Source of the DNA: Paenibacillus marchantiae
Lineage (GTDB): Bacteria > Bacillota > Bacilli > Paenibacillales > Paenibacillaceae
Length of the DNA: 64,000 nt
Direction of reading: 5' to 3'
NCBI RefSeq assembly: GCF_028771845.1
Contig: NZ_CP118270.1
Location: 6,820,001-6,884,000 of the forward strand
The notes under the pieces are model-generated. The model saw only the letters and a list, made by a program, of their open reading frames with translations. It did no database searches and had not been told where the DNA came from. Below are positions 9,463 through 18,001 of the stretch, piece after piece. A program made the position numbers and the translations under genes. The first letter of the stretch is position 1; the number at the start of each line of letters is the position of its first letter.

Positions 9463-9834
9463 TTATGAGCGGAAGGTTGTGAAATTTAACATATGCACAA
9501 GCTGCATCATGTGCGTGATTTCCTGCTGGACTTCGGAGGTGTCTGTACCTGCCATCGCCAGATTGGCCCGCAGCGTTCTACGGGTGTTCAGCATACCGTC
9601 GATTAACTTCATGACCGTGTTGCGTCCACGATGATCCACAATCATATACTTTTTGCGTGCATCCAGCTCCACCCATACGATATTGCTGAATGAGGTGAAT
9701 AGGTGTCTACGGTACTGCTCCATATCGGTCTCATTGTAGTGCTCGCCATAAAAGGCATAATATCCGTGTACGTGCAGCTTTTCCGCCAGCTCTGTGATGA
9801 ACGGGTCGAATTCGAGCATAGCGTTACGTTCCAT
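9463..9834 (-). CDS. Conserved hypothetical protein, 123 aa
   Basis: I do not recognise the family. The ATG at 9834 follows a GGAGG site at good spacing, and codon use matches the neighbours, so it is very likely a real gene. The 123-residue product is soluble and mixed alpha/beta by eye, with no signal peptide or membrane segment. It has aromatic residues in the first third (HGYYAFYGEHYNETD) and a helical C-terminus (EVQQEITHMMQLVHMLNF). It lies just downstream of nagA with a gap of about 110 bp on the same strand, so it could be co-transcribed with the amino-sugar operon, but nothing in it suggests a role there. Confidence 0.7.
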   Translation of the reverse strand: MERNAMLEFDPFITELAEKLHVHGYYAFYGEHYNETDMEQYRRHLFTSFSNIVWVELDARKKYMIVDHRGRNTVMKLIDGMLNTRRTLRANLAMAGTDTSEVQQEITHMMQLVHMLNFTTFRS

Positions 9835-9948
9835 GTTTCACGCCTCCGTAATGCGTGATCCGCAGATCCCGGCTTTTTTGAGATCTATTTTAACACATTA
9901 CGCAAGCTATTGCCTGTTGAGGCACACGACAACACTACAAATGTAGAA

Positions 9949-11163
9949 TTAACCGCCGATTCGTCTTCCCTTCACCCACACTTCCTCAATTTTCAAATCA
10001 CCATTCAGCAAAACGACGTCCGCCTGTTTGCCTTTAGCAAAGGAACCCGTGCGGTGATCAATGCCGAGCAGACGTGCCGGCGTCAGGCTGGCTGCGCGTG
10101 AAGCTGCATTCAGACTCAAGCCTACTTCCTGTACCAGATAACGGAAACCACGAATCATCGTGAGCGTGCTTCCTGCCAGTGCGCCTCCGTCTTTCAAACG
10201 TGCCACACCTTTCGTAACAATCACAGGCAGATCGCCAATTTTGTATTCACCATCATCCAGCCCGGTAGCAGACATCGCGTCTGTGATTAACACAAGCTGA
10301 TCTGCTTGTTCTTTCAGTTGAGCCAAAATAGACATCGCCGCCGGATGCACATGGATACCGTCTGCAATGACTTCTGCACTGATGCGGGAATCACTAAGCA
10401 CTGCGCCGGCAGCTCCAGGATTGCGGTGATGCAGCGGTGTCATCGCATTGAATGTATGCACGGCATGGTGCAGCCCGGCTTCGACCGCAAGTTGTACTTC
10501 TTCATAGGTCGCATCCGTATGTCCTAATGCTGCCGTAATTCGCTGCTCGCGCAGCCATGAAATGACTTCGAGCGCTCCCTCACGTTCCGGCGCCAGGGTG
10601 ACTTGACGAATCAGGCCGGGATATTGTTTTTCCCACGCGTCCAGCCAGGACACATTAGGCAATACAATATGATCCGGGTTTTGTGCGCCGGGCCACTTCG
10701 GACTGAAAAAAGGACCCTCCAGATGTACACCTTCCAGCTGTGCATAAGGCATGTCACCGGAACGGTAGCTGTCCACTTCAGCCAATACCCGGTCCAGACT
10801 ATCTTTGGGCGCTGTCATAGACGTTGCCAGCATGGCAGTGGTCCCCTGTGTGCTGTGGAATGAAGTGATTTTATCCATCACATCCTTACTCGCGTCCATA
10901 AAGTCTTCGCCATTGCCACCATGTACGTGGATATCTATAAATCCAGGCACAATGACGCCATGCTTGGAAACAGGTACAGATACGGCTTCACGGCGAATCT
11001 GTTCAGATAATCCCTCGGGTGCGCCAGCATAAAGGATCTTCCCATCCGTCCAGACAAGTACACCATCCTCCATTACACCATCGGGCAGTACGATTTTACC
11101 TCGAAGAAGAGAAATGGTTTTTTCACTCTCTTGCTCCTGGTTTTCCATAGGTTCTACGTTCAT
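9949..11163 (-). CDS. nagA: N-acetylglucosamine-6-phosphate deacetylase
   Basis: NagA removes acetate from GlcNAc-6-phosphate to give glucosamine-6-phosphate in the cytoplasm, the step before NagB. It is an amidohydrolase-fold protein of 404 residues. The metal and catalytic motifs visible are DIHVHGG, HLEGPFF (metal-binding Glu), LGHTDA and HTFNAM (His ligands), and LITDAMSATG (catalytic Asp). The ATG at 11163 overlaps the nagB stop as ATGA and has a GGGGAGG site in the end of nagB; longer upstream starts would run into nagB. It is the last gene of the rpiR-nagB-nagA operon. Confidence 0.95.
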   Translation of the reverse strand: MNVEPMENQEQESEKTISLLRGKIVLPDGVMEDGVLVWTDGKILYAGAPEGLSEQIRREAVSVPVSKHGVIVPGFIDIHVHGGNGEDFMDASKDVMDKITSFHSTQGTTAMLATSMTAPKDSLDRVLAEVDSYRSGDMPYAQLEGVHLEGPFFSPKWPGAQNPDHIVLPNVSWLDAWEKQYPGLIRQVTLAPEREGALEVISWLREQRITAALGHTDATYEEVQLAVEAGLHHAVHTFNAMTPLHHRNPGAAGAVLSDSRISAEVIADGIHVHPAAMSILAQLKEQADQLVLITDAMSATGLDDGEYKIGDLPVIVTKGVARLKDGGALAGSTLTMIRGFRYLVQEVGLSLNAASRAASLTPARLLGIDHRTGSFAKGKQADVVLLNGDLKIEEVWVKGRRIGG

Positions 11164-11888
11164 TTCACCAACCTCCCCGCAGCACGGTCCAGCAATACCA
11201 CCACATTGGGATGACATTGCAGTAGCGAAGCGGGACATTGTGTTGTAATCGGCCCCATAAAGGCTTCACGAATAATTTCGGCTTTCTCCTCACCACGGGC
11301 GATCAGCAAGATTTGTTTGGCTTTTAAAATCGTACCTACACCCATCGTGATGGCCTGAGTCGGAACTTCATCAATATGTTTAAAAAAGCGTGCGTTTGCT
11401 TTTCTTGTCTCTTCTTTGAGATCCACCACATGTGTTCGTCCTGTGAGTTCGGTTCCGGGTTCATTGAAGCCAATGTGGCCATTATGTCCGATACCCAACA
11501 ATTGCAGATCTACTGGTCCACGATCATCAATCCGTTGTTCATAGGAAACACACTCCTCATTTAAATCCGAAGCCTGTCCATTCGGCACCTGGGTTCTGGC
11601 GAGATCGATATCAATATGCGAAAACAGTTGCTCATTCATAAAGCTGCGGTAGCTTTCGCGATGTTCTACAGGAAGACCGACATATTCATCCAGATTGAAG
11701 GAAGAGGCCTGCGCAAAGCTGACCAGACCTTTCTGATACAAAGCAATAAGCTGTTTATAGATACCCACAGGAGAACTTCCAGTCGCGAGTCCCAGTACAG
11801 CCCGGGGTTTTGTCTGTAGCAAACTGGCAATCACCCCTGCACCCGTTGCATTCAAATCTTCTTCATTTTCAAAAATACGAATATTCAT
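11160..11888 (-). CDS. nagB: Glucosamine-6-phosphate deaminase
   Basis: NagB converts glucosamine-6-phosphate to fructose-6-phosphate and ammonia. The 242-residue length and the start MNIRIFENEEDL match Bacillus-type NagB. Conserved blocks are LGLATGSSPVGIY (phosphate loop), FNLDEYVGL, LLGIGHNGHIGFNEPG (catalytic Asp/His region) and ITMGVGTIL. The ATG at 11888 has a GGAGGTG site about 9 nt upstream; the open frame extends 46 codons further, but that part reads into rpiR. It is coupled to nagA through the ATGA overlap and starts 5 bp after the regulator's stop, so all three are one transcript. Confidence 0.95.
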   Translation of the reverse strand: MNIRIFENEEDLNATGAGVIASLLQTKPRAVLGLATGSSPVGIYKQLIALYQKGLVSFAQASSFNLDEYVGLPVEHRESYRSFMNEQLFSHIDIDLARTQVPNGQASDLNEECVSYEQRIDDRGPVDLQLLGIGHNGHIGFNEPGTELTGRTHVVDLKEETRKANARFFKHIDEVPTQAITMGVGTILKAKQILLIARGEEKAEIIREAFMGPITTQCPASLLQCHPNVVVLLDRAAGRLVK

Positions 11889-11892
11889 CTTC

Positions 11893-12756
11893 TTAGGCAC
11901 CTCCGTTATGTTGAACTCGATAAGACTGTACATTGTGATACGATTGTTCCAATTTGGGGATAAAACGGTCAAAGTCGGCACTAACCATGCCCGTGAATAG
12001 AATATCGACGACATGCAGCAGTGCAATACGTGAAGCCATATCCCCCCGTCTCATGCCTTCTTCCAACGAAGACGTAAAGAGCGGAATATCAGACACCCCC
12101 GCAAGTTTGTTATTTCCATAGGATGTCAGTGAAATGGTAGAGGCTCCCGCCTGTTTGGCACAATGCAAGGCATCGATCGTCTCCGGTGTTTCACCCGAAT
12201 AAGATACCGCCATCGCCACATCTCCCTCACCCAGTGAAGAAGCCGACGTAATTTGCATATGTGAATCCGAGAAGGCAGTACAGCTTTTGCCGATCCGCAC
12301 AAGTTTCTGGTAGAAATCCTGCGTAACAATGGAAGAGGTTGCGACACCGTAGAGATCAATACGACGGGCATGACATAGTAACTGAACTGCATGCTCCAGC
12401 CTTCCTAGATCCAGCAAACGGGTAGTGTCCGCAATGGATGCAAGATGATTGGCTTCAATGGCTTCCACAATTTTGGATAAAGGATTACCTGCCACGATAT
12501 CCTGATATGCTGTTTCATTGGTGGAATGCGACAATTCTGCGGCCAGCTTCATTTTGAAATCAGGAAAACCTTTGAAATGGAATGATTTGCAAAAGCGGGT
12601 TACCGTAGCCGCACTTGTTCCGCTTTGCTGTGCAAGATGGTTAATGGTCCAGCCAGGAATATCAGATGGGGACTGTAAAATCACCTCTGCGATTCGTCGT
12701 TCCTGAGACGGAAGTTCATTCAGCTCTTGCTGCAACGCATGTAGTATGGCTGCCAT
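11893..12756 (-). CDS. MurR/RpiR family transcriptional regulator
   Basis: This 287-residue regulator has an N-terminal HTH_6 domain (about 1-77, including GTSAATVTRFCKSFHFKGFPDF) and a C-terminal SIS sugar-phosphate-binding domain (about 125-265, with VAMAVSYSGETPETI). Members bind AT-rich palindromes and respond to a phosphosugar. Its place as first gene before nagB and nagA suggests it senses GlcNAc-6-P or GlcN-6-P and controls its own operon. An AAGGAG site precedes the ATG at 12756, and two matching palindromes lie immediately upstream (12773-12816). Whether it represses or activates cannot be told from sequence. Confidence 0.9.
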   Translation of the reverse strand: MAAILHALQQELNELPSQERRIAEVILQSPSDIPGWTINHLAQQSGTSAATVTRFCKSFHFKGFPDFKMKLAAELSHSTNETAYQDIVAGNPLSKIVEAIEANHLASIADTTRLLDLGRLEHAVQLLCHARRIDLYGVATSSIVTQDFYQKLVRIGKSCTAFSDSHMQITSASSLGEGDVAMAVSYSGETPETIDALHCAKQAGASTISLTSYGNNKLAGVSDIPLFTSSLEEGMRRGDMASRIALLHVVDILFTGMVSADFDRFIPKLEQSYHNVQSYRVQHNGGA

Positions 12757-12772
12757 GAGTTCTCCTTTTATG

Positions 12773-12816
12773 AAAATTATTTTTATTAATTCATTATAAA
12801 TAAAGAAAATTATTTT
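12773..12816 (-). promoter_or_regulatory. Two operator-like palindromes around the -10 of the rpiR-nagBA promoter
   Basis: The 11-bp palindrome AAAATTATTTT (AAAAT-N-ATTTT), each copy with a 5' G, occurs twice on the plus strand, centred at 12778 and 12811. The 33-bp spacing equals about three helical turns. A TATAAT-like -10 (minus, 12798-12793) lies between them. The sites fit the palindromes that RpiR-family HTH domains bind, so autoregulation is likely. Confidence 0.6.
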
Positions 12817-13000
12817 TATATTTTCATTTTAATCAATACGTTGTTGCAAATCAAGAGGATTTTAACCATGTATTCGCGGTATGTATGATGAAATTTTTGA
12901 AAAGGTATCTTCTTGATTAAGGAATGGGATTCCGCTTATATTGGAGATAAACCTTGAAGTGAATGTGAACATTTTCATTTCTAAGGAAGGGGTACACTCG

Positions 13001-13354
13001 ATGAATCAACGACAACGTCAAAAAATGATTCCTTCCACCTGGATTATTGCCATAAAACAGACCGAAGCTCGTAAATACTTTGCCCTCTATGCCATCGACT
13101 GGAAGCGCGGAGCGCGACTGAGCTGGGAAGGTTGGAATAGCCTCGCAGACTTGCTGCAGTTTCATATTCCAATCAAACGTAAAACTGGCGGTACAAAATC
13201 TTCCCCCCAACCTGCTGCCAAAATTGCGAAAAAAGCACTCTATCTGCACCTAGATGAAACACAATACAGGGAATTGGAGCAGCTCTTCTATCAGCCTTTT
13301 TCAAAGAAACAATGGAGATCCTTTATTGAGGAACATTCCAATAACCATATGTAG
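13001..13354 (+). CDS. Hypothetical protein, 117 aa
   Basis: I do not recognise the family. The start is set at the ATG at 13001 because GGAAGGGG lies about 10 nt upstream, whereas an earlier in-frame ATG at 12941 has none. The product is a small, basic, soluble protein with a central Lys/Gly/Ser/Pro-rich linker (about residues 58-75) joining an N-terminal part rich in Trp (STWIIAIKQ, WEGWNSLADLL) and a helical C-terminus (YRELEQLFYQPFSKKQWRSFIEE). It is divergent from rpiR and followed by a structured leader and another small gene. A role cannot be assigned. Confidence 0.6.
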   Translation: MNQRQRQKMIPSTWIIAIKQTEARKYFALYAIDWKRGARLSWEGWNSLADLLQFHIPIKRKTGGTKSSPQPAAKIAKKALYLHLDETQYRELEQLFYQPFSKKQWRSFIEEHSNNHM

Positions 13355-13387
13355 GTGAACCCTTATGCCATATACGAATACGATTTC

Positions 13388-13462
13388 CATCACGCTCTGC
13401 CCGTAGCAATCTATACCCTTGGAATTTCTGCGGGCTGAGCCTTTTCCCAAGGGAGCGTGATG
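13388..13462 (+). ncRNA. Candidate pseudoknotted cis-regulatory leader
   Basis: Three interlocking helices are visible. P1 pairs CATCACGCTC (13388-13397) with GAGCGTGATG (13453-13462). P2 pairs GCCCGTAG (13399-13406) with CTGCGGGC (13428-13435). A possible pseudoknot pairs CCCTTGG in the P2 loop (13416-13422) with CCAAGGG (13447-13453). The 3' strand of P1 carries the only plausible ribosome site (AGGGAG) of the small gene starting at 13467, so folding would hide it. I do not recognise a known riboswitch class. Confidence 0.5.
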
Positions 13463-13466
13463 ATCC

Positions 13467-13709
13467 ATGAAATCTCAGCAAAGAAATCAAGCCTACTACA
13501 GGCACCACAGAAAGCGTGTTATTCAACGTAAAAAACAGCTCGCTATGCGGTACGATTGGTCCTACAAGTTCGAAGGGACTTTTGCCAAAGGAAAAATTCA
13601 TTGTTCCTGCTGGTGGTGCTGCGAAAAGACAAAGCGGCTAGGCTATCCAAAATCTGAGCTAACCAGAATAGCGGACTGCAATCAGCAGCTTCTGAATCCA
13701 GACTTCTGA
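13467..13709 (+). CDS. Small basic protein with CxWCC cysteine motif, 80 aa
   Basis: The N-terminal half is very basic (RHHRKRVIQRKKQL), and the second half has KIHCSCWWCCEKTKR, a tight cysteine cluster that could bind zinc. I recall similar small proteins of unknown function with a basic helix followed by a CSCxxC block in many bacteria, but no function is established to my knowledge. RNA or ribosome binding would fit the charge; this is only inference. The ATG is about 12 nt from AGGGAG, and that site is embedded in the 3' arm of the hairpin at 13388-13462. A good terminator follows at 13722. Confidence 0.65.
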   Translation: MKSQQRNQAYYRHHRKRVIQRKKQLAMRYDWSYKFEGTFAKGKIHCSCWWCCEKTKRLGYPKSELTRIADCNQQLLNPDF

Positions 13710-13721
13710 GAATGAATATTT

Positions 13722-13762
13722 AAAACAAGCGATTCCTTCATTTTAGGAATTCGCTTGTTTTT
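13722..13762 (+). terminator. Rho-independent terminator
   Basis: AAAACAAGCGATTCCT pairs with AGGAATTCGCTTGTTTTT (one offset in the middle) and ends in a T-tract, directly after the 80-aa gene. Confidence 0.75.
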
Positions 13763-13777
13763 GCTTTCCAACCTAAA

Positions 13778-13828
13778 ACAAAAAAGTCTTTCCCCATTCT
13801 TCATCATGAAGAATAGAAAAAGACTTTC
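13778..13828 (-). terminator. Terminator of gerE
   Basis: AAAGTCTTT and ATTCTTC pair with GAAGAAT and AAAGACTTT around a small loop. On the minus strand the stem ends in a run of Ts, 32 bp after the gerE stop. Confidence 0.75.
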
Positions 13829-13859
13829 ATGCTGCTTCAATCAACTGTGCAGTATCGCG

Positions 13860-14084
13860 TCAGATCTTCAGTTCTCCGAGCTTAATCAGCTCTACAACTG
13901 CTTGCGAACGACCCTTAACATTGAGTTTTTGCATCACATTCGAAATATGGTTGCGCACCGTTTTCTCGCTGATGAATAACTGCCCTGCGATGTCACGCGT
14001 CGTTTTGTCCTGAACCAGTAATTCGAATACTTCGCGTTCACGGTGGGTCAACAGAAATTTGCTTTTATGATCGATACCCTTCAA
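13860..14084 (-). CDS. gerE: Spore germination regulator GerE (LuxR-type HTH)
   Basis: GerE is a 74-residue DNA-binding protein consisting of a single LuxR/FixJ-type HTH. It acts last in the mother-cell cascade, turning sigma-K coat genes on or off. The length and the core LTHREREVFELLVQDKTT and FISEKTVRNHISNVMQKL match the B. subtilis protein almost residue for residue. AAGGAGG precedes the ATG. A sigma-K-like promoter lies about 70 bp upstream, as expected. Its presence, with yhcN next door, shows the organism sporulates; GerE may also act on the glycan genes with sigma-K-like promoters in this window. Confidence 0.97.
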   Translation of the reverse strand: MKGIDHKSKFLLTHREREVFELLVQDKTTRDIAGQLFISEKTVRNHISNVMQKLNVKGRSQAVVELIKLGELKI

Positions 14085-14145
14085 TGTTCACCCCTCCTTG
14101 CCTGGGTTGTGTTGGTGTAACAAGGTTAAGGGGATACAGTCAACT

Positions 14146-14173
14146 CATCTTATGTAAGGTCAAGGGCGTTGGT
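14146..14173 (-). promoter_or_regulatory. Sigma-K-like promoter of gerE
   Basis: On the minus strand an AC dinucleotide (14173-14172) is followed by 17 nt and CATAAGATG (14154-14146), one mismatch from the CATAnnnTA -10 of mother-cell sigma-K. The gerE ATG is 62 bp downstream. The rest of the gene-free stretch 14085-14394 is AT-rich, and I see no other clear signal in it. Confidence 0.5.
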
Positions 14174-14394
14174 TCAGTTTTATCAAAAAAATGGGCAGTG
14201 AATTGTAATTTGAATGAATAATCGCTATGTAGGTACAAACGTAGTAATCCAAAATCGTCAATTTGGACTAAGTATTATAGAGCATACTATGTATCATCCT
14301 TCTTAATCGTTATTTTCAATAACCCTTAAAAAACAAACATGCCCCTGCAACTAATGTTGACCATCAGCGCAAAGGCATACTTGTTCAACTTAAA

Positions 14395-15360
14395 TTACCG
14401 ATTCATGCGGTTCATCATGCCATCGTTGTTGTTACGATTCATGATGCCATCATCAAGCACGCCGTCACGGTGATTTGTGTTCATCGCATTCGTTGGGAAA
14501 ATACGTTCAACCATCGATTGGAACGTGTTAATCATGCCGCTAACCGGTTTGCCGTTACGGATATCTGTGGCATAGCTCTCCACATGTTGAACAAATTCCG
14601 GGTTAGCCGATACATATACGTTCTCGACGTTAGGTGCAAATTGTTTGATTTTCGCCGAGATTTTGGATTTAATCTCTTCGGATGTGTTGTCATCCGTGCT
14701 GTCAATACGCGATGTTTCACTCTTCATCCCGTAGTGACCTTCGGTCATTGTACGTGCATTGCCATTGCCACTGTTAGTCAGACCACGCATCATGCCATAA
14801 GATCCAGTACCCATGGTGCCATAGATACTGCGATCATTGCCCATGTGGCTGCGATCCGTAGCTGCATTGGTGTTCAGTCCCGGAGCAATGCCACTGGTGC
14901 TGTATGGAGACATGGTTCCATTACCACCATTTACACGCAAACCGCCCATATCCTGACCCATGCTTTCTGTACGCATAGTGCCATTTGCCCGGTTACGCAA
15001 AGATTTGCTTTCCAATTTGCCAGTGTGACCATCTGTCAAACGGACTGCAACATACGCGTTACGATCGGTCAGCATGACATGTGCTGACTTCACTTCTTTC
15101 ATTTCCGTAATGCGTTTAGCCAGCTCGTCACTTGATTTCAGGTCGGTGACGTTATGCGTACGATAACTTTTCGCACGAATGCCATCCATCCCATTGGATT
15201 CAACACCATAACGGTTAATGCCTTTCACTTCATGACGAACACTTTGGGTGTGCAGATTGTTATCTTTTGTACTTGTTCCACAACCCGTCAATCCGGCCAT
15301 TACGAAGATTGCAGTAGACAAAGATAAGCTGATTGCTGTCGCCTTTTTGGCTGCTGGCAT
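14395..15360 (-). CDS. YhcN/YlaJ family spore lipoprotein
   Basis: This 321-residue lipoprotein has a signal peptide with lipobox GLTGC (Cys at about 27). It is probably in the inner spore membrane or forespore, where YhcN/YlaJ proteins are found in Bacillus. The family core is split. The N-terminal part (about 60-120, LKSSDELAKRITEMKEVKSAHVMLTDRNAYVAVRL) and the C-terminal part (about 225-285, IKSKISAKIKQFAPNVENVYVSANPEFV) are the recognisable YhcN blocks. Between them lies an insert of about 100 residues rich in Gly, Met, Asn and Ser with repeated MG/NG steps. A GGAGGATG ribosome site precedes the ATG. The exact role in germination or outgrowth is unknown. Confidence 0.85.
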   Translation of the reverse strand: MPAAKKATAISLSLSTAIFVMAGLTGCGTSTKDNNLHTQSVRHEVKGINRYGVESNGMDGIRAKSYRTHNVTDLKSSDELAKRITEMKEVKSAHVMLTDRNAYVAVRLTDGHTGKLESKSLRNRANGTMRTESMGQDMGGLRVNGGNGTMSPYSTSGIAPGLNTNAATDRSHMGNDRSIYGTMGTGSYGMMRGLTNSGNGNARTMTEGHYGMKSETSRIDSTDDNTSEEIKSKISAKIKQFAPNVENVYVSANPEFVQHVESYATDIRNGKPVSGMINTFQSMVERIFPTNAMNTNHRDGVLDDGIMNRNNNDGMMNRMNR

Positions 15361-15486
15361 GTCTCATCCTCCAATTATGTTGGTTTTGGTCACAAGGATA
15401 GGATGCTCTTCTGTACGGAGCGATATGCTGAAAGGATATGGAACATTAGCCTCCTTTATCTGGGCTCAATGGGTTCTCTTCCACAT

Positions 15487-15521
15487 AAAAAAGCGATGCT
15501 TGCACAAAGTGCAGCACCGCT
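15487..15521 (-). terminator. Terminator of the Gld-type ABC operon
   Basis: On the minus strand AGCGGTGCT-GCAC-ttt-GTGC-A-AGCATCGCT forms a 13-bp stem with one bulge followed by TTTTTT. It lies about 65 bp beyond the DUF4340 stop and upstream of yhcN. Confidence 0.8.
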
Positions 15522-15586
15522 CTTTATAACCGCGTATTTCCTGTTCAAGTGAGAACCTTCATTATTATGTTGAAGGAGCCATTCCC

Positions 15587-16606
15587 TTACTTGGATGTGG
15601 ATGAGGAATTCGCATCAGCACCTTCTCCACTCGAAGAAGAGGTTGCATCTGATTCTGATTTTTTGATCGAATTCGGAAATTGCTCTGCTTCCTTCAGACT
15701 AGCTGCATCCATCGGATAGGCCCACTGACCGTCCGGTGTGACTACCCAGATCTGATCCGGTTCTGATGGAATAGTAAGTCCCCGGTACACATCCGTAACA
15801 GCTTCTCCATTAACCGTCTGCTCAACAGATAAAGTAAAGCGTGGCACGGTGCCTTTCAGTTCAGAGGCTTTGCGCACATCGTCAGCTGTGGACAGGTTTT
15901 TAATTTTGCCAATCAGCGATACAGCATCGGTAGCTTCAACCGCTTCACCATTAAGCTTCCACGTCTGCTCTGCCGCACCTTCCTCGGAGGAAGATTTGAG
16001 CATCCAGGTGGCTGCTTCGCCTTCCCATTCCAGCGTAGTGACATTGGTTTCATCCAGATTAAACGGAGTTGTATCCAGCAGATCCTGCCGTGATTTTTCT
16101 ATATTACTTATGGATTCCGTTTGTACTGCTACGACAGGTCCAGAGTCTACTCGCACATAACGAGCGTCATCTGCTGGCAGCTGACCACCGATGCTCAGTT
16201 TGATCTCACGGTTATCCTTCAGTTGGATATCCAGCAACGTTGCATCTGAACCCAATCCATATTTGGCGAGATCCTTCGGCTCTTCCTCCACAACCAGTTC
16301 CTGATCCGCACCACTTAAGGCATCAAGCCAGCTGCTAACCGTATACCCATTCAGAGGATATGCCTTGGGTTCCACCATACTCCACACGCCATTTTTCAGT
16401 TCCAATTGTGAAGATGAGGGTTTTGAAGCACCTGATGTGTCTGTATTGTTATCATGAATCGTGATGGACTGTATATCGGCAGACTTAATACCAAGTAACT
16501 TGACCTTCTCCGCTTCCTCTTCACGAAAATAATTCTGACTGGCCGCATAGACCCACCCGATAATCAAGACCAATAAGACTAGAATCGTTGGGACCCATTT
16601 TTTCAT
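15587..16606 (-). CDS. DUF4340 domain protein of a Gld-type ABC system
   Basis: This 339-residue protein has one N-terminal membrane anchor (VPTILVLLVLIIGWVYAAS) and an extracytoplasmic DUF4340 region, ending in a Ser/Gly/Asp low-complexity tail. Proteins of this family are found next to GldG-like subunits of ABC-2 systems; their role is unknown. The ATG at 16606 overlaps the GldG stop as ATGA, with GGAGG 11 nt upstream. It is the last gene of the four-gene operon 15587-19845 and is followed by a strong terminator. Confidence 0.82.
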   Translation of the reverse strand: MKKWVPTILVLLVLIIGWVYAASQNYFREEEAEKVKLLGIKSADIQSITIHDNNTDTSGASKPSSSQLELKNGVWSMVEPKAYPLNGYTVSSWLDALSGADQELVVEEEPKDLAKYGLGSDATLLDIQLKDNREIKLSIGGQLPADDARYVRVDSGPVVAVQTESISNIEKSRQDLLDTTPFNLDETNVTTLEWEGEAATWMLKSSSEEGAAEQTWKLNGEAVEATDAVSLIGKIKNLSTADDVRKASELKGTVPRFTLSVEQTVNGEAVTDVYRGLTIPSEPDQIWVVTPDGQWAYPMDAASLKEAEQFPNSIKKSESDATSSSSGEGADANSSSTSK

Positions 16607-17997
16607 ACGCGTCTGCGCCTCCACCATAAGAGTACACCTATCATAACAAAGATGAGCGGGAATGCGACAATCGCCACGAAGAAAATGGTTCTGGCTTGTT
16701 TACCATCCAGGTACGCCGTTTGATAACCGGATTGCACCCGTGGCCGGATCGTTAATCCATCTTCTTTTTCACTTAAATAATTGACGGTATTCAGAATAAA
16801 ATCTCGGTTCCCACCGTTCACTATTTCCGAGTCCTGCATGAAAATAGATGAACCCAGAATTACAGCCTTCGGTTTGCCATCTGTTGTATCCGCCGCATAT
16901 CCAAGCTCAACAGGACCTTGTACATCCTGATCCGGATCGTTGGTTGTTTCGTTTTGCAATAAACCTGCAATGTTCGTCTCGCCATAACTGTCATCCGATG
17001 AATGAATGAGCGGCGACAAGGTGTATTTATCCTGCTCTTTGCTCGTCAAGGCAATGGACAAGGATAACATCGGGTAAAGTTTGCTTTCTGATAGTTTATC
17101 CGTGATGGCATGTGTGCCATACTCCGGCACAACCCACAGTGGGCCCATTGTGCTGGCTTGCTGATTATCCACCATGACTGCATGCTCATCAACCACGCCA
17201 TAATCCGTCATGAGTGCATCGATATTTTTCCAAGTCAACTTCATGTCTTCATGAAAACCGAGGGATAACAGCAATTTTCCTCCGTTACTTAGATAAGTCC
17301 GAATAGCCTTCAATTCTGTATCACTAATATCCCGCTGTGGTCCAATAATCGCGAGTACATCCGCATCTTCCGGAACCTGACCTGCCTGATTCAGCTGAAG
17401 TTCTTCAGTCGTGATATTATTCTGTTCCAGAGATGAGCGCAGTGTAGTCAGTTGATCCAGGCCGAGCTCTTCATGTCCTGTCAGGAAAACCATCTTGTGC
17501 ATCTCCGTGGAAGACAGATTCATTAGGGCTTGTGTCAGCTTTTCCTCACCTGTGAACTGGTACGATCCATCGCTTCCATCCCCGACAGCCGTGAATAGAC
17601 TGGCGATATCAATGACTTTATGCTGATCGCCCTGCTCTAATACAATGGAGCTGCCTGTGATGCCATATTTGGAGGCCAGTGTAGGCTCCTGCGTCAGATT
17701 GTATTGCTTCATCGTCAGTTTGCTGTTGCGTTTCGTATATTCTTGAACCATATCCGATACTTCGCGGTTCAAGACCGTATTATTCGCATTTTCGACGGTT
17801 AATACCAGAATGTTGACGTCTTCTTTTACATTTTTGATCGCGGTAAGAGACTGGTCTGACAAGGTATATTGTTTATTCGAGGTCAGATCCAGTTGGAAGC
17901 CGCCAAGCGAATTCAGAAACAGGGTCAGCAAAATAAAGATGCCAATCACCGCTACAGACAGCACGGTACTGTTGGTATGACTCAACCATTTTTTCAT
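16603..17997 (-). CDS. GldG-family ABC system auxiliary protein
   Basis: This 464-residue protein has an N-terminal membrane segment (about 12-32), a long extracytoplasmic GldG/IFT52-like domain (residues such as VFLTGHEELGLDQLTTLRSSLEQNNI and DADVLAIIGPQRDISDTELKAIRTYL) and a C-terminal membrane segment followed by RRRR. The family was named for a gliding-motility ABC complex in Flavobacterium but occurs widely in non-gliding bacteria with unknown substrates. The ATG at 17997 was chosen because GGAGGTGA is immediately upstream; a longer frame to 18027 lacks one. It is coupled to the permease upstream and to DUF4340 downstream. Confidence 0.85.
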   Translation of the reverse strand: MKKWLSHTNSTVLSVAVIGIFILLTLFLNSLGGFQLDLTSNKQYTLSDQSLTAIKNVKEDVNILVLTVENANNTVLNREVSDMVQEYTKRNSKLTMKQYNLTQEPTLASKYGITGSSIVLEQGDQHKVIDIASLFTAVGDGSDGSYQFTGEEKLTQALMNLSSTEMHKMVFLTGHEELGLDQLTTLRSSLEQNNITTEELQLNQAGQVPEDADVLAIIGPQRDISDTELKAIRTYLSNGGKLLLSLGFHEDMKLTWKNIDALMTDYGVVDEHAVMVDNQQASTMGPLWVVPEYGTHAITDKLSESKLYPMLSLSIALTSKEQDKYTLSPLIHSSDDSYGETNIAGLLQNETTNDPDQDVQGPVELGYAADTTDGKPKAVILGSSIFMQDSEIVNGGNRDFILNTVNYLSEKEDGLTIRPRVQSGYQTAYLDGKQARTIFFVAIVAFPLIFVMIGVLLWWRRRRV

Positions 17998-18001
17998 CTT
18001 C

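Noticed and set aside
13323..13601. 92-codon minus-strand frame opposite the 80-aa CSCxxC gene
   Set aside because: The plus-strand gene has the cysteine motif, a leader and a terminator; the minus frame has none of these.
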